Shown here in pieces: positions 25,901 to 40,900 of a stretch of 64,000 nucleotides of DNA. The stretch's first letter is position 1, and each line of letters opens with the position of its first letter. The DNA is from Atrichornis clamosus. Taxonomy: Eukaryota; Chordata; Aves; Passeriformes; Menuridae. The notes under the pieces are model-generated. The model had not been told where the DNA came from. It did not search any database and worked only from the letters and a program-made list of their open reading frames with translations. The stretch lies in assembly GCA_013400975.1 (NCBI GenBank), contig WBMZ01002655.1, positions 248,001 through 312,000 of the forward strand, read 5' to 3'. The position numbers were made by a program, and so were the translations under genes.

Positions 25901-28900
25901 CAGGTTCACTTTACCTAGAGAGAGCTTGAAAGCTTTACTTTTGTCTCAACCAATGTAGAAAGTTGGGACCACGGGCATTGTAATCTGCATTTAATCTAGA
26001 GAGTATCCATTTCAGTTCCAGTTCTTTTAGACAGTTTCTGACACAAGGCATCAGCAAAGTCTGCTGAGCCTTTTCCTGCAGCATGTTCCAGCTAAAATCC
26101 CCAGGCAGCAGTCATTAGGGTCAGGCTCCCTTTCACTGTGACCTGCTGACAACTGAGATAGCACTTTGTTTAACAGAAGGCTGGAAAACTTCCGGTTTTC
26201 TGTGATTTTACATAAGATGCTTTCTGCTGCACTTAGGAGCCCGAGGTTAAGAGGAATTTAAGCTTCTTGAGAACAAATCTGGGGTTTTTTGTTTTGCCTG
26301 TGCAGAGTATTAACACAATGGGGCCTGACCCTGGCTTCAACTTCCAGATGTCCCAGTATTGCTTTACAAAAGCTGAACTGAAGCTTTCCAGTCAACCATT
26401 AGTTGTAGGGAAGCACTCATTGCTTGAAGTAGGGCTGCTACAGCACAGGGGCTCAGGAGAATGGTGCTACGTAGAGACCACAGGTACTTTTGGATTTTGA
26501 GGAGGGCACCACTGCACCTGTAGTTAACTTGACCAAAGGAGAGCAACAAAGACTTCCATTCTTATTCTTATTAAAAGAAGCTGGTAGCTGCCAGTATGTT
26601 CATTTTATGAAGTACAGCTGATTTCTATAACAAACCAAAATTTTTTCCCTGTCTAGCATTAGATACTTTTCCCCTGTCTTTACAGAACTTGAATTGGTGC
26701 TTCTGCATCTGTTGCCCTCCTTTTCTTTCTTTTTATTAGAAATATAAAGGGACTTTAGTGCAACTTGCCAGTTGTGAAAACAAGTTCCAAGACAATTTTC
26801 TCATTGCCCTTTCTCTGTTGCCGATACGTTTAGGAAATGGCCCAATTTTTTTACTACTTGCCATACATAAAGGTCACTGCTGTGCTTTCTTCTTCTCATA
26901 TCAGATCTTAGTGCTTATTTGGTGCCTGTTTCACAGACAGATGAGTGACAGATCCATGCCTCTTCAGAGCAAGTCCAGTTAATTCCACAGAACTGTCCCC
27001 AGTCTCTGACCTGACGAGACCAATGAGAAGGAGTATTGAAATATGGTCTATGATGCCTACAGAATTAAGAGATTATTCAGATTTGTCAAATCTATCGAGT
27101 TAAGTCCCGAAAGTGTTGAGGAGTGTCTTTGATCAGAAGTTCTCTCCGTGTTTGGAAAAGTAGAGACTACCATCTTGATCACCACAGCAGGTTAAAGGTA
27201 CCTCTGTGGTTTGAAGAAGCTTTCCTGAAGGCCTTCTGTGTTCATAAGTTCATTTTTGTCAAGGCTGACTGCTGACTAATGAAAGTCACTGTAACACTGT
27301 TTCTGAAGCTCATATTAAGCAATCCTGTGAAGGAAGAATGAAGTCAGGGAAATCCTCGAAACACAGAAGGTTTGGTTTGCTTGCTTAGCAGGAACGACGC
27401 CTTTGCTGCTGGGACCAAGAAACAGGCTTAGTGTTTCTGGTCCCAATGCTTACTTGCAGGAATATTTTGCCTGCTTCACTGCTCCATCAGTGGCTGGTGC
27501 TGGTGGAATGGTTCTGGGCTATTTAAAAGGCCTTGGGGAAATGGCTATGAAACAAGTGGCAACCAGTGAGTATAATGCACATACTAGTGCCTCAGTTAAC
27601 ACCGACAGTGAGAATCTGAAGCTGTTTGCAGCAAAGAAGTTCTTGAAGTACATCCAGAAAGTGTTAAAAGGCTGCTTGCTGGGTGGTGAGCAGGTCACTG
27701 GAACAGAGATAATGAGCAACTGGAAAAAAAATTAACATGGGAACTTTTATCTGCTCTATTTCTGCCACCATTCCAGCTTTGTTCTGAGGATTGCTTTGCT
27801 GTAGAAGCTAATCAAGCTTTTCAAATACTTTTAAACGCCAAAGTGTAGAAGAATACGCATTTATCATTCATTTAGCCTGCTTGGTTTGTACCTCCCCCAC
27901 CCAGCTGTAATCTTCCTCCTTTAAACAACTCCTCAGTGAAAATCTTCTTTAAACAGTAAGTTGCACAGGCTCAGCTAGTCCCATTAGTAGGTTTCCCCTG
28001 TGACAGACATGCTAGAAAGATAAGAGATTTACTTAAATATTCAGACTAGGCAGGGGCTTTTCTTTCCTGAGCTCTGTGGACTCAGCTAAGCAGCCTGGTC
28101 AGCATGGCAAGAGCACAGATGTGGTGTTCAAGAAGACACCACTGGTTTTGACCATGCTTAAAGAATAGTTTTACAGTCCCGCCAAGGCATGGACAAAAAT
28201 CGCTCCCTGCTTTATCTGTATTCTCATTTTTTAGTGTTGTTGACTGATGAGCTGACTAGACATACATCAGAGAGAATGGTGGGCCCCAGTGCTGCTGTTT
28301 ACATGGGAGTTCAAAATGGCAATCCTGCTTTTCCAAGCCAAAGCTGAATTTATACTGATCACTAATGATGCTGATGAAAGGCAAAGCCCGTGTTTCTCAT
28401 ACGTTTGAAAGCTGATCCCCCATTCAGAGAAGAGGAAACTGATCTCATGCGCCCCATTTCAACACTCCCTGTCTTGGGAAATGCACGTTGGCCTACCTTT
28501 CATGTGACATCTGAGCTTACCCTCTCTCCGTCCACGAGGCAGCCCTGCGCACAACCTGCTGCACTGAGCAAGGTCAGATGGAAGTCGCTGTCTCGAGGAA
28601 GCACAGAGATGATGGAAAAGCATCAGTGTATGTCAACGGGGAAAGATACATCAAGTGAGGGATAAAAAAATGTTCTGATATGTCCAAGGAGTAGGATAAA
28701 TATGACAGATAAAAACACTAAACTGTACTTGACACTATTCCTTTAACAGAGGAAAGATAAATCTTTAAGACAGCTTGCATATCCTTTTTGGTGGATTAGC
28801 ACCATTTCAGTTCGTGTACTGCATCCAAATATTTCAGCTTGAACACTCCAGATCCAGGGCTCTGTATATTTTTTCAAGTGCTTACAATTAGATTATAACC

Positions 28901-31900
28901 ATCTCTGCTGACTGCCTGCTTTAAAAATCAGGCAGTCATGGAGCAGTTGTTTCCAACGCACTTGGAAATATCAACAGAGCCAAGAAATTAAATGTTCATG
29001 GATTTTTGAAGGGTCCAAGAATGTTAGTACAGACAGCCTGCCTACTTTCCACTGAATACCTTGGCCAGTTATTCAGAACTGGATGTGCCATACAGGCCTG
29101 CAGAGAAAGAGGAAAGGGAGCTAGTTCCGTCTGTGAGAGGAGGTGGTACTTATTAGTAACACATCACAGACAACCATCTTAAATCAACTCAGAGCTGGCT
29201 TAAAACTTCATAGTGGAGATACAGCTGGGAGCAGAGCCCCAATAAGACAAAAGTGAGGGCAAGCTGCAAAGCCTGCCTGAAGTGCTTGGGGGTAGGGCTG
29301 CATGAAGTTCCTTGTATTAATGGTACTGCTCCACTCTACATGATCAAGCAAAATGCATCTAAGAGTGCTTAAACTATGTTGACACAAGTCAAAGACACTC
29401 CTTGGCTGCCCTTAGACTCCTCCTGAGTTACATGTAGAGGCACTTTACGGTGGTGGTTGGTACCTACATTCTTACATTCTTTGACATAATAACAGGCCCA
29501 CATAGATGGGCACTGCTTTCCTCATGGCACAGGCATGACCCCACTTGGGCTCACTGGGCACATTATTGTTTTAAATAATGTTCTCTTCAAGATCTTTTTA
29601 CAGAAAGTGAGACTCAGAGGAACTGTGTCCTTTGAGGTTGTTTTGGAGGGTTTTTTTGTGGTGGTGGTTTTGAGGCAGTCAGGGAGGAAGCTTTTTACCT
29701 CTTAAGCTACTGCTGTGCTGTGCTGTGCCAGAGAGGAAGTTTGCAGAAAGTGTGAGAAGGCACAAAGCTACAAGCAAACATGAGCATCATAGTTCAGAAC
29801 CTGTGACATTTTGTCAATTTGTATTTTAGGACAGTTTTTCTCATGAGGTGGTCTACAGATTCCTGACTTCAAGGAGCCTTCAGGTGTCAGCTAAGAAAAG
29901 CCAGGCCACTGTCTTTACACTAATGGAATCTGCACCTCCATGGAAAGTCTTTTGGGACCTCACAAATGTAAAAATGTTTGGGAAAAACTGCTCTGGATTG
30001 TGTCCTTGCAAGTCTTGTTCAGGTTTTATTTTCAAGGGCAGCCAGCTGCCTGTAGCAGTACACAGAGCACGTTTATAGGGAAATCAGTGTCAAGAGATGA
30101 AGGTACAAGCCCTCATTCACAGGAAGAGCATCTCAATGCCAAGAACAGAACTCTCCTGACTTCCTGTCTGTTCAGGTGACTAGGCCATATAAAGAGCTTC
30201 TGTCTGACCCACTCTTACTGGAAAATTTCTCACTAGCAGTGTTGCTGATGCATAACTCTCTCATTTCTCCAACTTGGGAGAGAAGAATTCTGTGCTGTGT
30301 CATTTTCCACACTGTTTTGATTTCCTGCACGCTTCATTCTCAAATTCAGTTCTTATTTCTTACCACCTAAAATGTGCTTGAGGATTTAGAAGAATTCTGG
30401 CTTGTTTGTTGACTTGCTGTTCTTGCCCTTCTTTCTCCACAGAATCTTATGGCAAGAGCCCTGTACGACAATGTCCCCGAGTGTGCAGAAGAGTTGGCCT
30501 TCCGCAAGGGAGACATCCTGACAGTGATAGAGCAGAACACCGAAGGTCTGGAAGGATGGTGGCTCTGCTCCTTACACGGCCGGCAAGGCATCGTCCCAGG
30601 CAACCGTGTGAAACTCCTGATCGGTCCGGTGGTACAGGACTGTCCTTCTGGCCAGGATATGCCCAGCTCAGGACTGATGAATCAGCCCTTCCACCAGCAA
30701 AAGATCTACCAAGTGCCAAGCTCACATGCCTCAGCACGGGACCCTGTCTACCAAGTGCCACCTTCCCACCAGAATCAGGGAATTTACCAAATACCCACTG
30801 CTCATGGTCTGGTGGGACAAGATGTTTACCAGGTGCCACCCTCCATGCAGAGGTGTATTGATGGTCCGGCTCTGACTAACAAGGTGTGTGCATTGGCTTT
30901 TGCTTCATAGCTCCAAAGCAGCTCACTTGTGCTGACACCACCAGTGAAGTGGTTAATGCCTAATGCCAGCCTGGGGACTTAGGATGTAGGAAGCACGAAT
31001 ATATATATATATATATATAATATTTAAATATGTATATTTNTATTTTAATATATATATCCTAAGTCCACCAGCTATATATATATATATATATATATACTAC
31101 ATAAAGTTACAGCAGGAACTTTAATAATTTGTAATTAAATTAATTAATCCACTTAAATTTGCAAGGGAGGTGCACAGTAGAGCATTTGGGAGCTGCTGCT
31201 AAAGGTGAGGGGAACTGTGTGATCTCATGTCCTCCCAGGCTGAAGCACATCTGGCCTGTGGCACTCTTGCATTACATGTTCAAAAGAGCTGCTGTGGCAA
31301 GCTCAACTCTCCCACATATTAATGAATGGTTACATCACCTGCCCAAGTAACTTTTGTTTGATTAAAATTATATACTGTCTTGCTGGAGAAGTCCCAGTGG
31401 GCCTAAACTACAAAGAGGAATCAAAGATTGATGACACAAGGGCCATATTTGTAAGAGTGACGGAACAAGAGGATGATGCTAATGAGGGATGTTTTAACAC
31501 TGAACCTAAACCTTTTAAGAGTGCACTTGATGTTTACCTACAGCTAAATTTCTTGATTGAAAGTGGGAGCTGCAACAGCTCCATGATGCAGCCATTACTG
31601 CAGCAGGTGAGAGCTCCCAAGCCTCCAGTGAGGGGCATTGCATTATGTGGGTCCCCCATTATTCCTACTGTGCTTCTTAGGTTCTCCCCATCTCCCACCA
31701 TTCCTTCATTTTACCTTCACAGGATACCTGCCAGGTACCCCGGTACACACAATGCCAAGTACTCTGGTGACTGAAAAGGATTGAGGAAGATACCCAAGGA
31801 AGGAAGGAGATTCTTCTGGCCTTCCAGACCCTTTATTACAAAGAAAATAAATTCTTTCCATCCCTCCATTCCCAGTCCAACAGCTCCAGATATTACCATC

Positions 31901-34900
31901 CTCTTTACCTTTAGAGCTTAAAGCATAGCATTTATACCCAATTTATGTGAGCAGATAAAGTCTCAGTGAGGAAGTTCTTGACTGGTTTAAACTTTCATCT
32001 CCTAATTTAGATTGGCAAGACCTCCTGTTTTGTGTTTTTCCCCCACTTCACCCGCAAGTCAGCCTTTTTCATATCAGGCCTTTGGAAGACATCTTCTAAT
32101 GCTTTTATTTCCTTGTTATAATTTCATTTTCCTTGATAAGAATAAATTGATTTTTTTGCCTTCTGAGCAAGAGAAAAAGATCTGTGAAACCATTCCAAGT
32201 CAATTTATAAAGAGGTTTGCTTGCTCAGCTCTTCCACAGTTATGCTTTGTAGGCTGTGCAGGAAGATAATATGAGAAAATTGTGCTTGCTGCACAGGCAG
32301 AGATAGGAGCTGTGTTGGAGCAATTATGTGGGTTTTCTTGATAACTCTCATATCTTTTCTCTCATTTTCTCCTTTCCCTGTGGACTAGATACAGTGAAAT
32401 CTTTCCCAGGGGCAGTCTTGTTTGCCTATCTACAGTAGCATTTAGATATCCTGCAGGGTAGTTAGTGAGCACCTGGTAAATACCCTAATGATGGGACAGC
32501 ACAGAAGAGATCTCATTGCGGTGCATGTCTGTAGGAAACATTTTACAGCACTGTTCAGAAATGCCTCAGCTATCCAGCTTGGGTACAGGAGGTGCTCCAT
32601 ACCACAGAGCTTCACTGAGGTCTGTTGGAAAGCCCAAGGTGGTTTTTTGGAATGAGTGCTGTGTACCTTAATTTTAGGACCTGACCTGGCTAAATGACTT
32701 TTAGGATAGTTTGCTTAGCGTAATGCATGTGTGTTTCTACACTGCACAGAAAGAATTTTCCAACTGATGTGAAGTTTCTTCTCCCTCCTCCCACCCTCTC
32801 CAGCTCCACTGAAACTAACAGGACCTTCTGCATAAACCTGTTTACTGCTAGGACTGTATTAAATCCCTTGAAACACTGAGAAACTGAAATCTTTGTTTTG
32901 GTTTAAGTGCAAAGTTCTTGTTGAGATACAAAATCAGAAGCAGTAAAACATCTGTTTTCTCTAAGTTTCTGCCTAGAAATTTTTTTCAGCAACCTTGATT
33001 ATTAATTTTTCTGAATCGAAGTCACCTTCTTCAGAAAATTAAGATTATGTATTTGTCTGAGTTACAGCTTGTTTTCATTTAATTCCTTGCAACCCTTGAA
33101 AGTCCACCTATGCAGCTAACTGTAGAATAACTAAGGAAGCACATTTATAAAGCATTTTACCCTCATCAAAGCAGATACCAACCTGCTTAGCACTAGCCAA
33201 TACTTCCTACTTGCTTTAATCCTGACTTAAATTTATGTAGCCTAAGAGCCCTTAGTCTCAGTATTCACTGTGCATTAGTGGCAGGCAAACTTCACACCAG
33301 CACCCTACTTTGATCAGAGGTAAACTTCTCTCTTGTGCCTTGGAATTGCTCAGTTCTGCACTAAAAAGAGCCCATTGGGATAGAAACCATGGTAGACAAG
33401 AGACAACTGTAGACCTCTTAGTGAGGGACGTGTCTGAGGTAAAACTACTCCATTCTTTATAATCCCAATGTTGCTAAACTGCTTTTTACAGCTCCAGCTG
33501 CAACTCTCTGCTAATGCCTTTGTGAAAGAAAAGCCTAATTACAGGAAAGCACTTCAGCACTTGTCTCCTTTGTGTGAGGAAACAGTCTGCCCTACAAATC
33601 CTCGTCCTCTAGGGATCAGTAAAAACAATCCTTAATATTAAGAAAAGCTGGACATCTTGAAGATTTGATTTGGGGATTCTTTGCTTTCTCTTCCAAAATG
33701 AATTCGCTCTTTTCTCAGACTTGTGGCACCTGCTTCAAAGGCTTAAACGAGCCACTCTCAGCCTCCTTCCATCAGCAGAATCAGCTGGTTAGCAAGCTGT
33801 GTATCTTGGCGGTTTTAAGGATGTTGAAGGGGTTTGCTACAAGCTCTTGCTTTATGCAAGCCTTCTCCCTCGCCATAGCAGGAGCTAGGGGAGAAGACCG
33901 CGTCCTCTAGACACCACTCCAAGCAGGACCAGCAGCAGTTTCTCTCCTATCCCTTTCTGCACGTGTCTGCTTGTTTCCTTTGTGCAGACGTGTGGCTTGG
34001 CTGCCCTACAGGTTCTACAGGCAGGGCTTAGGATCTGCTGTCAGGCAGGAATTGTCTGGCCTCCAGCAGCAGTAAATCAACAGCAGGCATGTTATTAAGC
34101 TGTGCTGAGGTAACTCATCTCGTTAGCCAGAAAGGCAAAGCAAGTCAAAAAGGAGTCCTGAGGCAGGCAATTACAACAATTAATTGATTCTGGCCAAGCT
34201 GGTTGTTGACAACAGAGCTGTATTGGCTCCCTCTATCAAATAAAAATATCACCTTCTAGAACTCGCCCTACCAGTGACAGAGATAAGGACGGATGGTTTA
34301 AAATTAACTTTGGTAAGCCCCAGGCTTTTATAGCTGTGCTGCAAGTTCAGTCACAAAACAGTTCCACCCCTCAGTGTGGAGAGTGTCTGAGGAGCTTGAA
34401 GATGTGAGAGCCGTATCTGAGAATTCATTCCCTCTTTCTGGGCTCTGCCTTGGGACTTACTCTCTTTTGCTGCAGCCAGGAAACAGAAGGAACCTTCAGA
34501 CAAATCTGACATTCAGGAAACCTGGTTTTTATCCTTGACACAGAATTCTGTGTGGTCCTGAGTGGTGCTTTTGCATCTCGTCTGCAAAATATGTGGGTTA
34601 ATTATGAGGGACTCTTTCCAGCTGTGATTAATCATTAGTTCACACCTAAGCTTTAAAGTAGAGAAAGCTACACACAAAAAAAAGTCAGTACCGTAACTTA
34701 AATACTAGTTTTCTGGTTCAGAGTTTCCCTTAGCTGATCTCTTGTGCTGTCCCTGCCATCCTGAAAATAGCATTGACCAAAAAATTTAAGGGAGTTACTT
34801 CCTTGTGGAAAACAGTTTTCAGAAATTCTGAAAGCTATCTGTAGGAAGCAGCCCTGAACTGCAGCTCCCACAAGGTACAGACCAACTCAGTCAAATAGAG

Positions 34901-37900
34901 ATTAATGCCAGCTTGGAACACATCAGCTTTTTTTGTTTGTTGGTCTGTTTGAACTGGAATGCTGCGGTTCAGGAAGCACTCAGATTTATCCACCTTTTAA
35001 AAGTGGATAGAGCGGAATAGGGAAGGAACTCATCTTCATCCCTGGCCTATTTCCAAATATAAACATGTCCTTGACAAATCAAGGGTTTCACACCCCACCA
35101 TCCTGCTATCTCTGCCTTTTTCAAGAGGTCACTGCCTTCAGCAGGAGGTTTGGATAAACCATGGCTATGGGAACGGACCTTGTTCCCTGGTTTTTATTTA
35201 TGTTAAGAGTCATGTTGGTTGAGTGCACGAGAAAGTGGAAGCACCACCCCACAAGCAGCACCACCCTGACAGTTCTGGCATAGGCTTCAGTAGCAGAAGC
35301 CAGTTAGCCACATTATGACGTTTTTCCTTCCAATTACACAAGTACTGTCCTAGCTGGGAAGAAACAAATAGCTGCATATAATGTGTGATCCAGAAATAAG
35401 CCTGCCTTTACATTATTATCTTCTTTTTCTTGCCAGTTTTCACATTTATGAAGTAAGAAGAGACATATGTGAAGCACAGTAAAGTGTTGTGTGACAGGTA
35501 TCTTTTGTTACCAGAAAGAACGAGAACATATTTAGTATTTTTCAGTTTGTTGGCAAAAGGTATTTACATTCCAAGATAATGTCCCCATTTACCCTCAGGC
35601 CTGAAATACCACAGCTTCCTGTGATGGGGTTTCCATAAATGGCCCAAAGAGTTATGGTATAGTCCCTCTTTTCTTCTGCTTTCACATTACAGATTGTACT
35701 TTGGGGATTTGTATCCCTCGTAAAAAAATACTGCTTCAGTGTAAAAAGTGCTGAGCACACAGGAAGTTTGCTGAGTGCAGCAGGAAGGGTAACACGTACC
35801 TCAACACTCAGAGCTCCGTTTCACAGAGTGTGCTCTGAGGAATGAAAATATCTCAAATTAAACATAAACTCAGTGGTTAAAACTCAGCAAGCAGCCTTTT
35901 CCTTAGGCTCGGGAGTTTCACTTGTAACTTTCCATGTGACATTAATAGGAGAACAGCCATTTTACTGATAAAAAGTCTATGCAGTTAATCCCTCATCCAC
36001 AAGTCAGAGCAAGCAGTAGTTAGTCACTGATGCGATTTGTAGAGAAGTATTTTAAGAAAAAGACTGCATTTTATTAGACTGAGCAAACACATGAGCTCAG
36101 CATTACTCCCTGTTTCTCCCTGAGCACAGGGTTCTTTTTAATCAGTTCTATTTGCAGACCAGAGGCATTTTTCCCTTGGAGTATCAGAAAAAGGCCAGTC
36201 CAGCCATCTCATCAAATAACCGAGGTCTCCAGGGACACAAATCTGTCTGCACAGTCACAAAAGCAGGATCAAACTTTTGCCAAAAATATAATAATAATAA
36301 CAACAACAACAATTTAATAAAAAGAAAAATGCAAGCCTGGGGGCTTTTTCTGGGTGGTTGGAAACCTAACTGGACCTTTGGTTATGTCTGAAACAAAACA
36401 CCAAATTTGGGTAATCTAAATTGCCCTCTAAGTACTAAAAGCTAAGCACAGCAGCAGAGCATTTTAGGAAAAAAACTCCACACAACTGGAAAACTGATTA
36501 TTCAGAAAGTGAATCTCACCATAAGGAGGAAGTGTGGTTTCTGGAGATAGGAAATGGGTATATGAAGACCAGTTGCTGACCATCAGAAAACACAGTTCTA
36601 GTAAAATCTAAAGTCTTGGCAGGCATTCCATGATTTTGTAAATGTTTTGATTTGGAGGAAGACTAATTAGCATCAGAATATCATAATTCCACATGTTTGC
36701 ATGAAATGTTTCAATTTTTCTTTTTTATACAGCAGTGGCAGTAGTCCTTTTTTTTTTTTTAACATGAACCTAAATTAATCTTTCTCCCCAAACAGATTGT
36801 TAGAATGGAAGCAAATGGAAATTAATGCAGTGAAGTTTCTAGGAGACAGAAACCTTCCATAAGACAGTCCACCCCTAATCCTTAAAAGACACTAATATAT
36901 TCCCACTGGGTCTTACCATCACAGTCTTTTCCTATGCACAATCAGTCATGACTGAGGTCTGATATAATTATTATACAGATGCAACAAACAATTAAGGATG
37001 GAGTTTACATCTGTTTCAAAGGTATCTATACCTTGCATAAACTTGCCAAAGCAAGCTGTGCACTTCTCTGTGCTCTAGGAGCACTTCTCCGTGTAGTTGC
37101 CCTGAGAAACCCATACAAAAATGGAGCCAGAGTACAGCCTGTGAACCAGAGAACCTCTACAAATCAAATCAAATTGAGCCTTCTTCACGGAAGGTTTTAT
37201 TTGCCTCTCTCTCTCAAAGCAACGTGATTCCCAACCTAAATTATTTAGGGGCACTTCCATTATTTCTGCTCAACTGTACCTCTGGGAACACTCTTGTGGA
37301 ATTGAAACTCTCTGGCAATGCTTCGTCTCAACCATTTTGTGGCCCAGTGGGAAATGTCGATTCACAAAAACTGAAATTGTTGACAGGGAAGGATCTGTTC
37401 TGAGAAATGTCTTGAAGGAAGGGAAACAAGAAGTCATGGAAATACCCTATTACAACAATTCCCAAATTAAACTTGCCCCCAGAACTTTCCATCTAGAAAT
37501 TCAATATAGGAAGGAAGAAATAACAGAAATAAGATGAAGCACCTCAAAAGAATTAGAATTAGTTGTATGGCCTGAACCAAACTGATTTGTTTGTGAGCCT
37601 TTAAGATTCCGTGTCATTCACAACAAGATGCTCTCTGCCTTGCCTCATATTCTCATCCTTTCTCTTTCTTTCCTCTCCTTCTCCAAACTTGCCCTAAATG
37701 TAGGCTTCTGTCTTTGAGAAGAGACAGTCACAGTATTACCAGCACAGAAGACAAGCACCCATGTGCCAGTGGGTCTTCATGTGACAGCCTTTTTAAAATG
37801 GGAAGGCTAGACAGGCTGGGATGGCCGAAGCAAGGAACTCTTTTTTAGCATGGACAAGATGCCTGAATGCGGAGGTGCTGAGTCTTACCAGACACTTCTC

Positions 37901-40900
37901 ATTTATCAAAACTGCAGCTCAAGTTTAATCACAGGTTTCCAGAGAACGCTTTAGCAGATACACATATTTCTCCACTAAAACTTATCACACAATACTTGGA
38001 GGGGTTTCTTTCCCCATAAGGTCCATCCACAGACATTATTTCAGAGTGCGTGCCTGTTCCATCACCAGCCCTGTAACACGTCAGCTCTTTTAGCCCTGTT
38101 GGCCAATGCATTCAAAAATGATGATGTCTCTGTCTGCCTGAAAATGAGTAATTGTCATAGGGGTGACACTGGTAAACTTAGCAAAAGTGTTGGACAACTA
38201 TCCTCTTTCACACTCCTCTTAAAAATGCTGATAATTAAATAGTAATGCTATGATTAGATCATCTCTCTTGTTCTCTTCCTCTCCTCTCAAAAATGGGACA
38301 TTCTCAGAAGTGTTGGTTTGACTCTCTTTTAATTACATTTTGTAAGCAAGAATGACTCCTACCAGAATCTTGGAAATACCCCTTCCCAGTCAGCCTTGCA
38401 GCTCAAGGCCAGCCAGCACCAAGCCTGTTCCACTGAAGCAAGCAGAAATGTTGCTCATAACACAACTGGCAGAAAGCCCTAGAGTTGATGTGAGAGAGAG
38501 CAGGATCATGTCACGAAAACATCATAAAATAAAGAAAACAAAACCAACCCAGTCAAATCTTGCCAGTGACACAATTGTTGAGCTTGTTTTGTGCTTTGTA
38601 CTGCTCATTCAGTAAGATCTGGAGATACAGATCTTTTTATCTGCATTTAGTTTGCAATCATGAACATCAGTAAGAAAAAATTCAACACTATTATCTAAAG
38701 CTACAGCTAATGCAAGTTCAGCACTATTTCACCACATTTCAGACAGCCCTCTCATTTTATACTAGTAGGAGTTTAGGACATTTATGTAACTCCACAGATT
38801 TTTTAAAAAATAATTGTTTGGAAAGATAATAAACCTGCACTTCAGATTTAGGGAAAATACAATACCAAAAAATAGTGTAATGACCCTACTTTTGTGTGCT
38901 GATTAATGGGAGAGGTCACGCCAGAAGTTAAAAAGGACTAGGCTAGTTGTAAAGCAGTTGGTTTTACCCTTTTCACCAGCAGTGAGGATTTGAATTAAGG
39001 CCAGCTTGTGATTTCACATTTTTTATTTTAAATTTGTTTCACAACTTCTGCTCTGTATCTTCAAGACTCACAACCCAAAACCTGTATAAATCTTGTTGAA
39101 ATAATACAACCTCAAAAGTGTAACACCCATTTGCATTACTTATTGTTAGTTATGTGACAATACCACAGCAGCATTTTTTTAAGACTGGGCATATACTGGT
39201 GAGGCACTTCCTAGACACATTTAAAAGCTTCTGTTAAAATGCCTGAGCCTGCAGAGTTAAGCATTTTTAATTTAACACACCATGAATAAGTGACATCTAA
39301 ACCTGTTTCATCTCTGAGAGCACGTACAGTTACATCAGGATCTTTCTTCCTAGGTGTAGGTCTTGGACAGCAAATGGACATGAAGTGTAGGAGAAAATAA
39401 GCAGGTATTTTGAAGATGAAAGCAACATCAAGAAATAAATCGGTTCTGTGTCAGGGTAGTATTTGTCATGTGTTCTTATCTTCACACTTCTGAATAGTCT
39501 CAGAAAATTCACCGTTGAACACCCACTCAGAGACCAGCGGGGGCGTCACTCTGCGCCTTGATGCCGCATTTCTTCCCACCACGCAGTAGAGCTGATACCT
39601 CACTCAGCCCAGGAAATCAGTACAGTCATTTCTGTCGATTTCCTCTTACCTGGCAGAGACAGCTGGGCCATGGTACTAGAACTGTGAGCTACAAGTCCAG
39701 TGCATTAGAAGAAATGCTTCTACAGGCTTCGTCCCCTCTCTGCCAGCTTGTAAGACTTGATCAAAGCTCTCCAACAGTTCAGTCTTGGCAGAAAATACTA
39801 CACTAGAATATTATGCAGTGGCCCAGTGTTCATACATTATTTAGGTTAAAATAAAGGGTTATGAGTTCATAATCTAAGACCTATAGCAACTTACTAAACA
39901 TTGTTAAGGATGAGTGTTCTTAGCACATGTGAAACTCCAGCCTTTACTCACTGAGAGCAGGGAAACATGCTGTATGTCATTGTATATAGCAAATAAATAA
40001 GTAAAAATGTTTGCTTGTTTTTTCAGAGCAGGCAACAGAGTGATACAGTAGGTAGTACTGTCAGGAAATTCACTGTCAGTCACTGAAAATCCTGATGCAG
40101 CTTGCAAAAGACAGGAGTGGAAACATTATGTGTTTTCTGTAAAAAGGACAGAGTTCTAGCCAGCTAGCCGGGTTCTTTCAAATACCCAAATTACCTCAGA
40201 GACTGTTTTTTAACCCAACTTTCTTGCAGTGCAACTTAGCCACAAAACCTTTCTCAAGGAAGAGAAAGGAACATTTAAGGAGACAGACATGTCTTCTAAG
40301 TACATGCAGCAAAACAGAAAGAAGGGCCAAGAGGTGGTTCACTGTCTGATCTGACATCATTCAATGGCTCCTGCCACTGCCTTGAAAAAGGCTAGGAGGT
40401 CAAGAGTGTAGAGACTTCTTTTCCTTACTTAATTTTCTCTGATAATATTTTCCCATATTCTCTTTGTCCATTTTATGCTCCTTACAAGCCAAAGAGAACC
40501 CAGGTGGCTGTTACATATCTACCTAAGAGGCTCAGGAACAGAATTTCAACAATTAGAGGTTTATATTAAATTTACAGAAATAATTTACAACAGAAAACAA
40601 ACTTTTTTTTTTTCCTTCATTTACCTGCACTTTGATTCATTTTTTCCATATCCAGGCTTCATGTCAGCCCCCTTCTATGCACCACCACCTGGCCTCCTCC
40701 AGGGCAGAACTCTTTCCAGGGTAAGCAGTTGATGGCAGTAGTTCATCAGCTGTTGAGTGTTACCCACGGGAGTGAAGAGGAGAGCGTGGTGGGGGAAAAT
40801 ATGTTTTAATACAGTTCTTCCTCCTGATTTAAAATATATGCCTCTTCTTTCCCACCTTTACAAAGCAGTGACCTATTTAAAAAGCAGTCAGCAGGCATCA

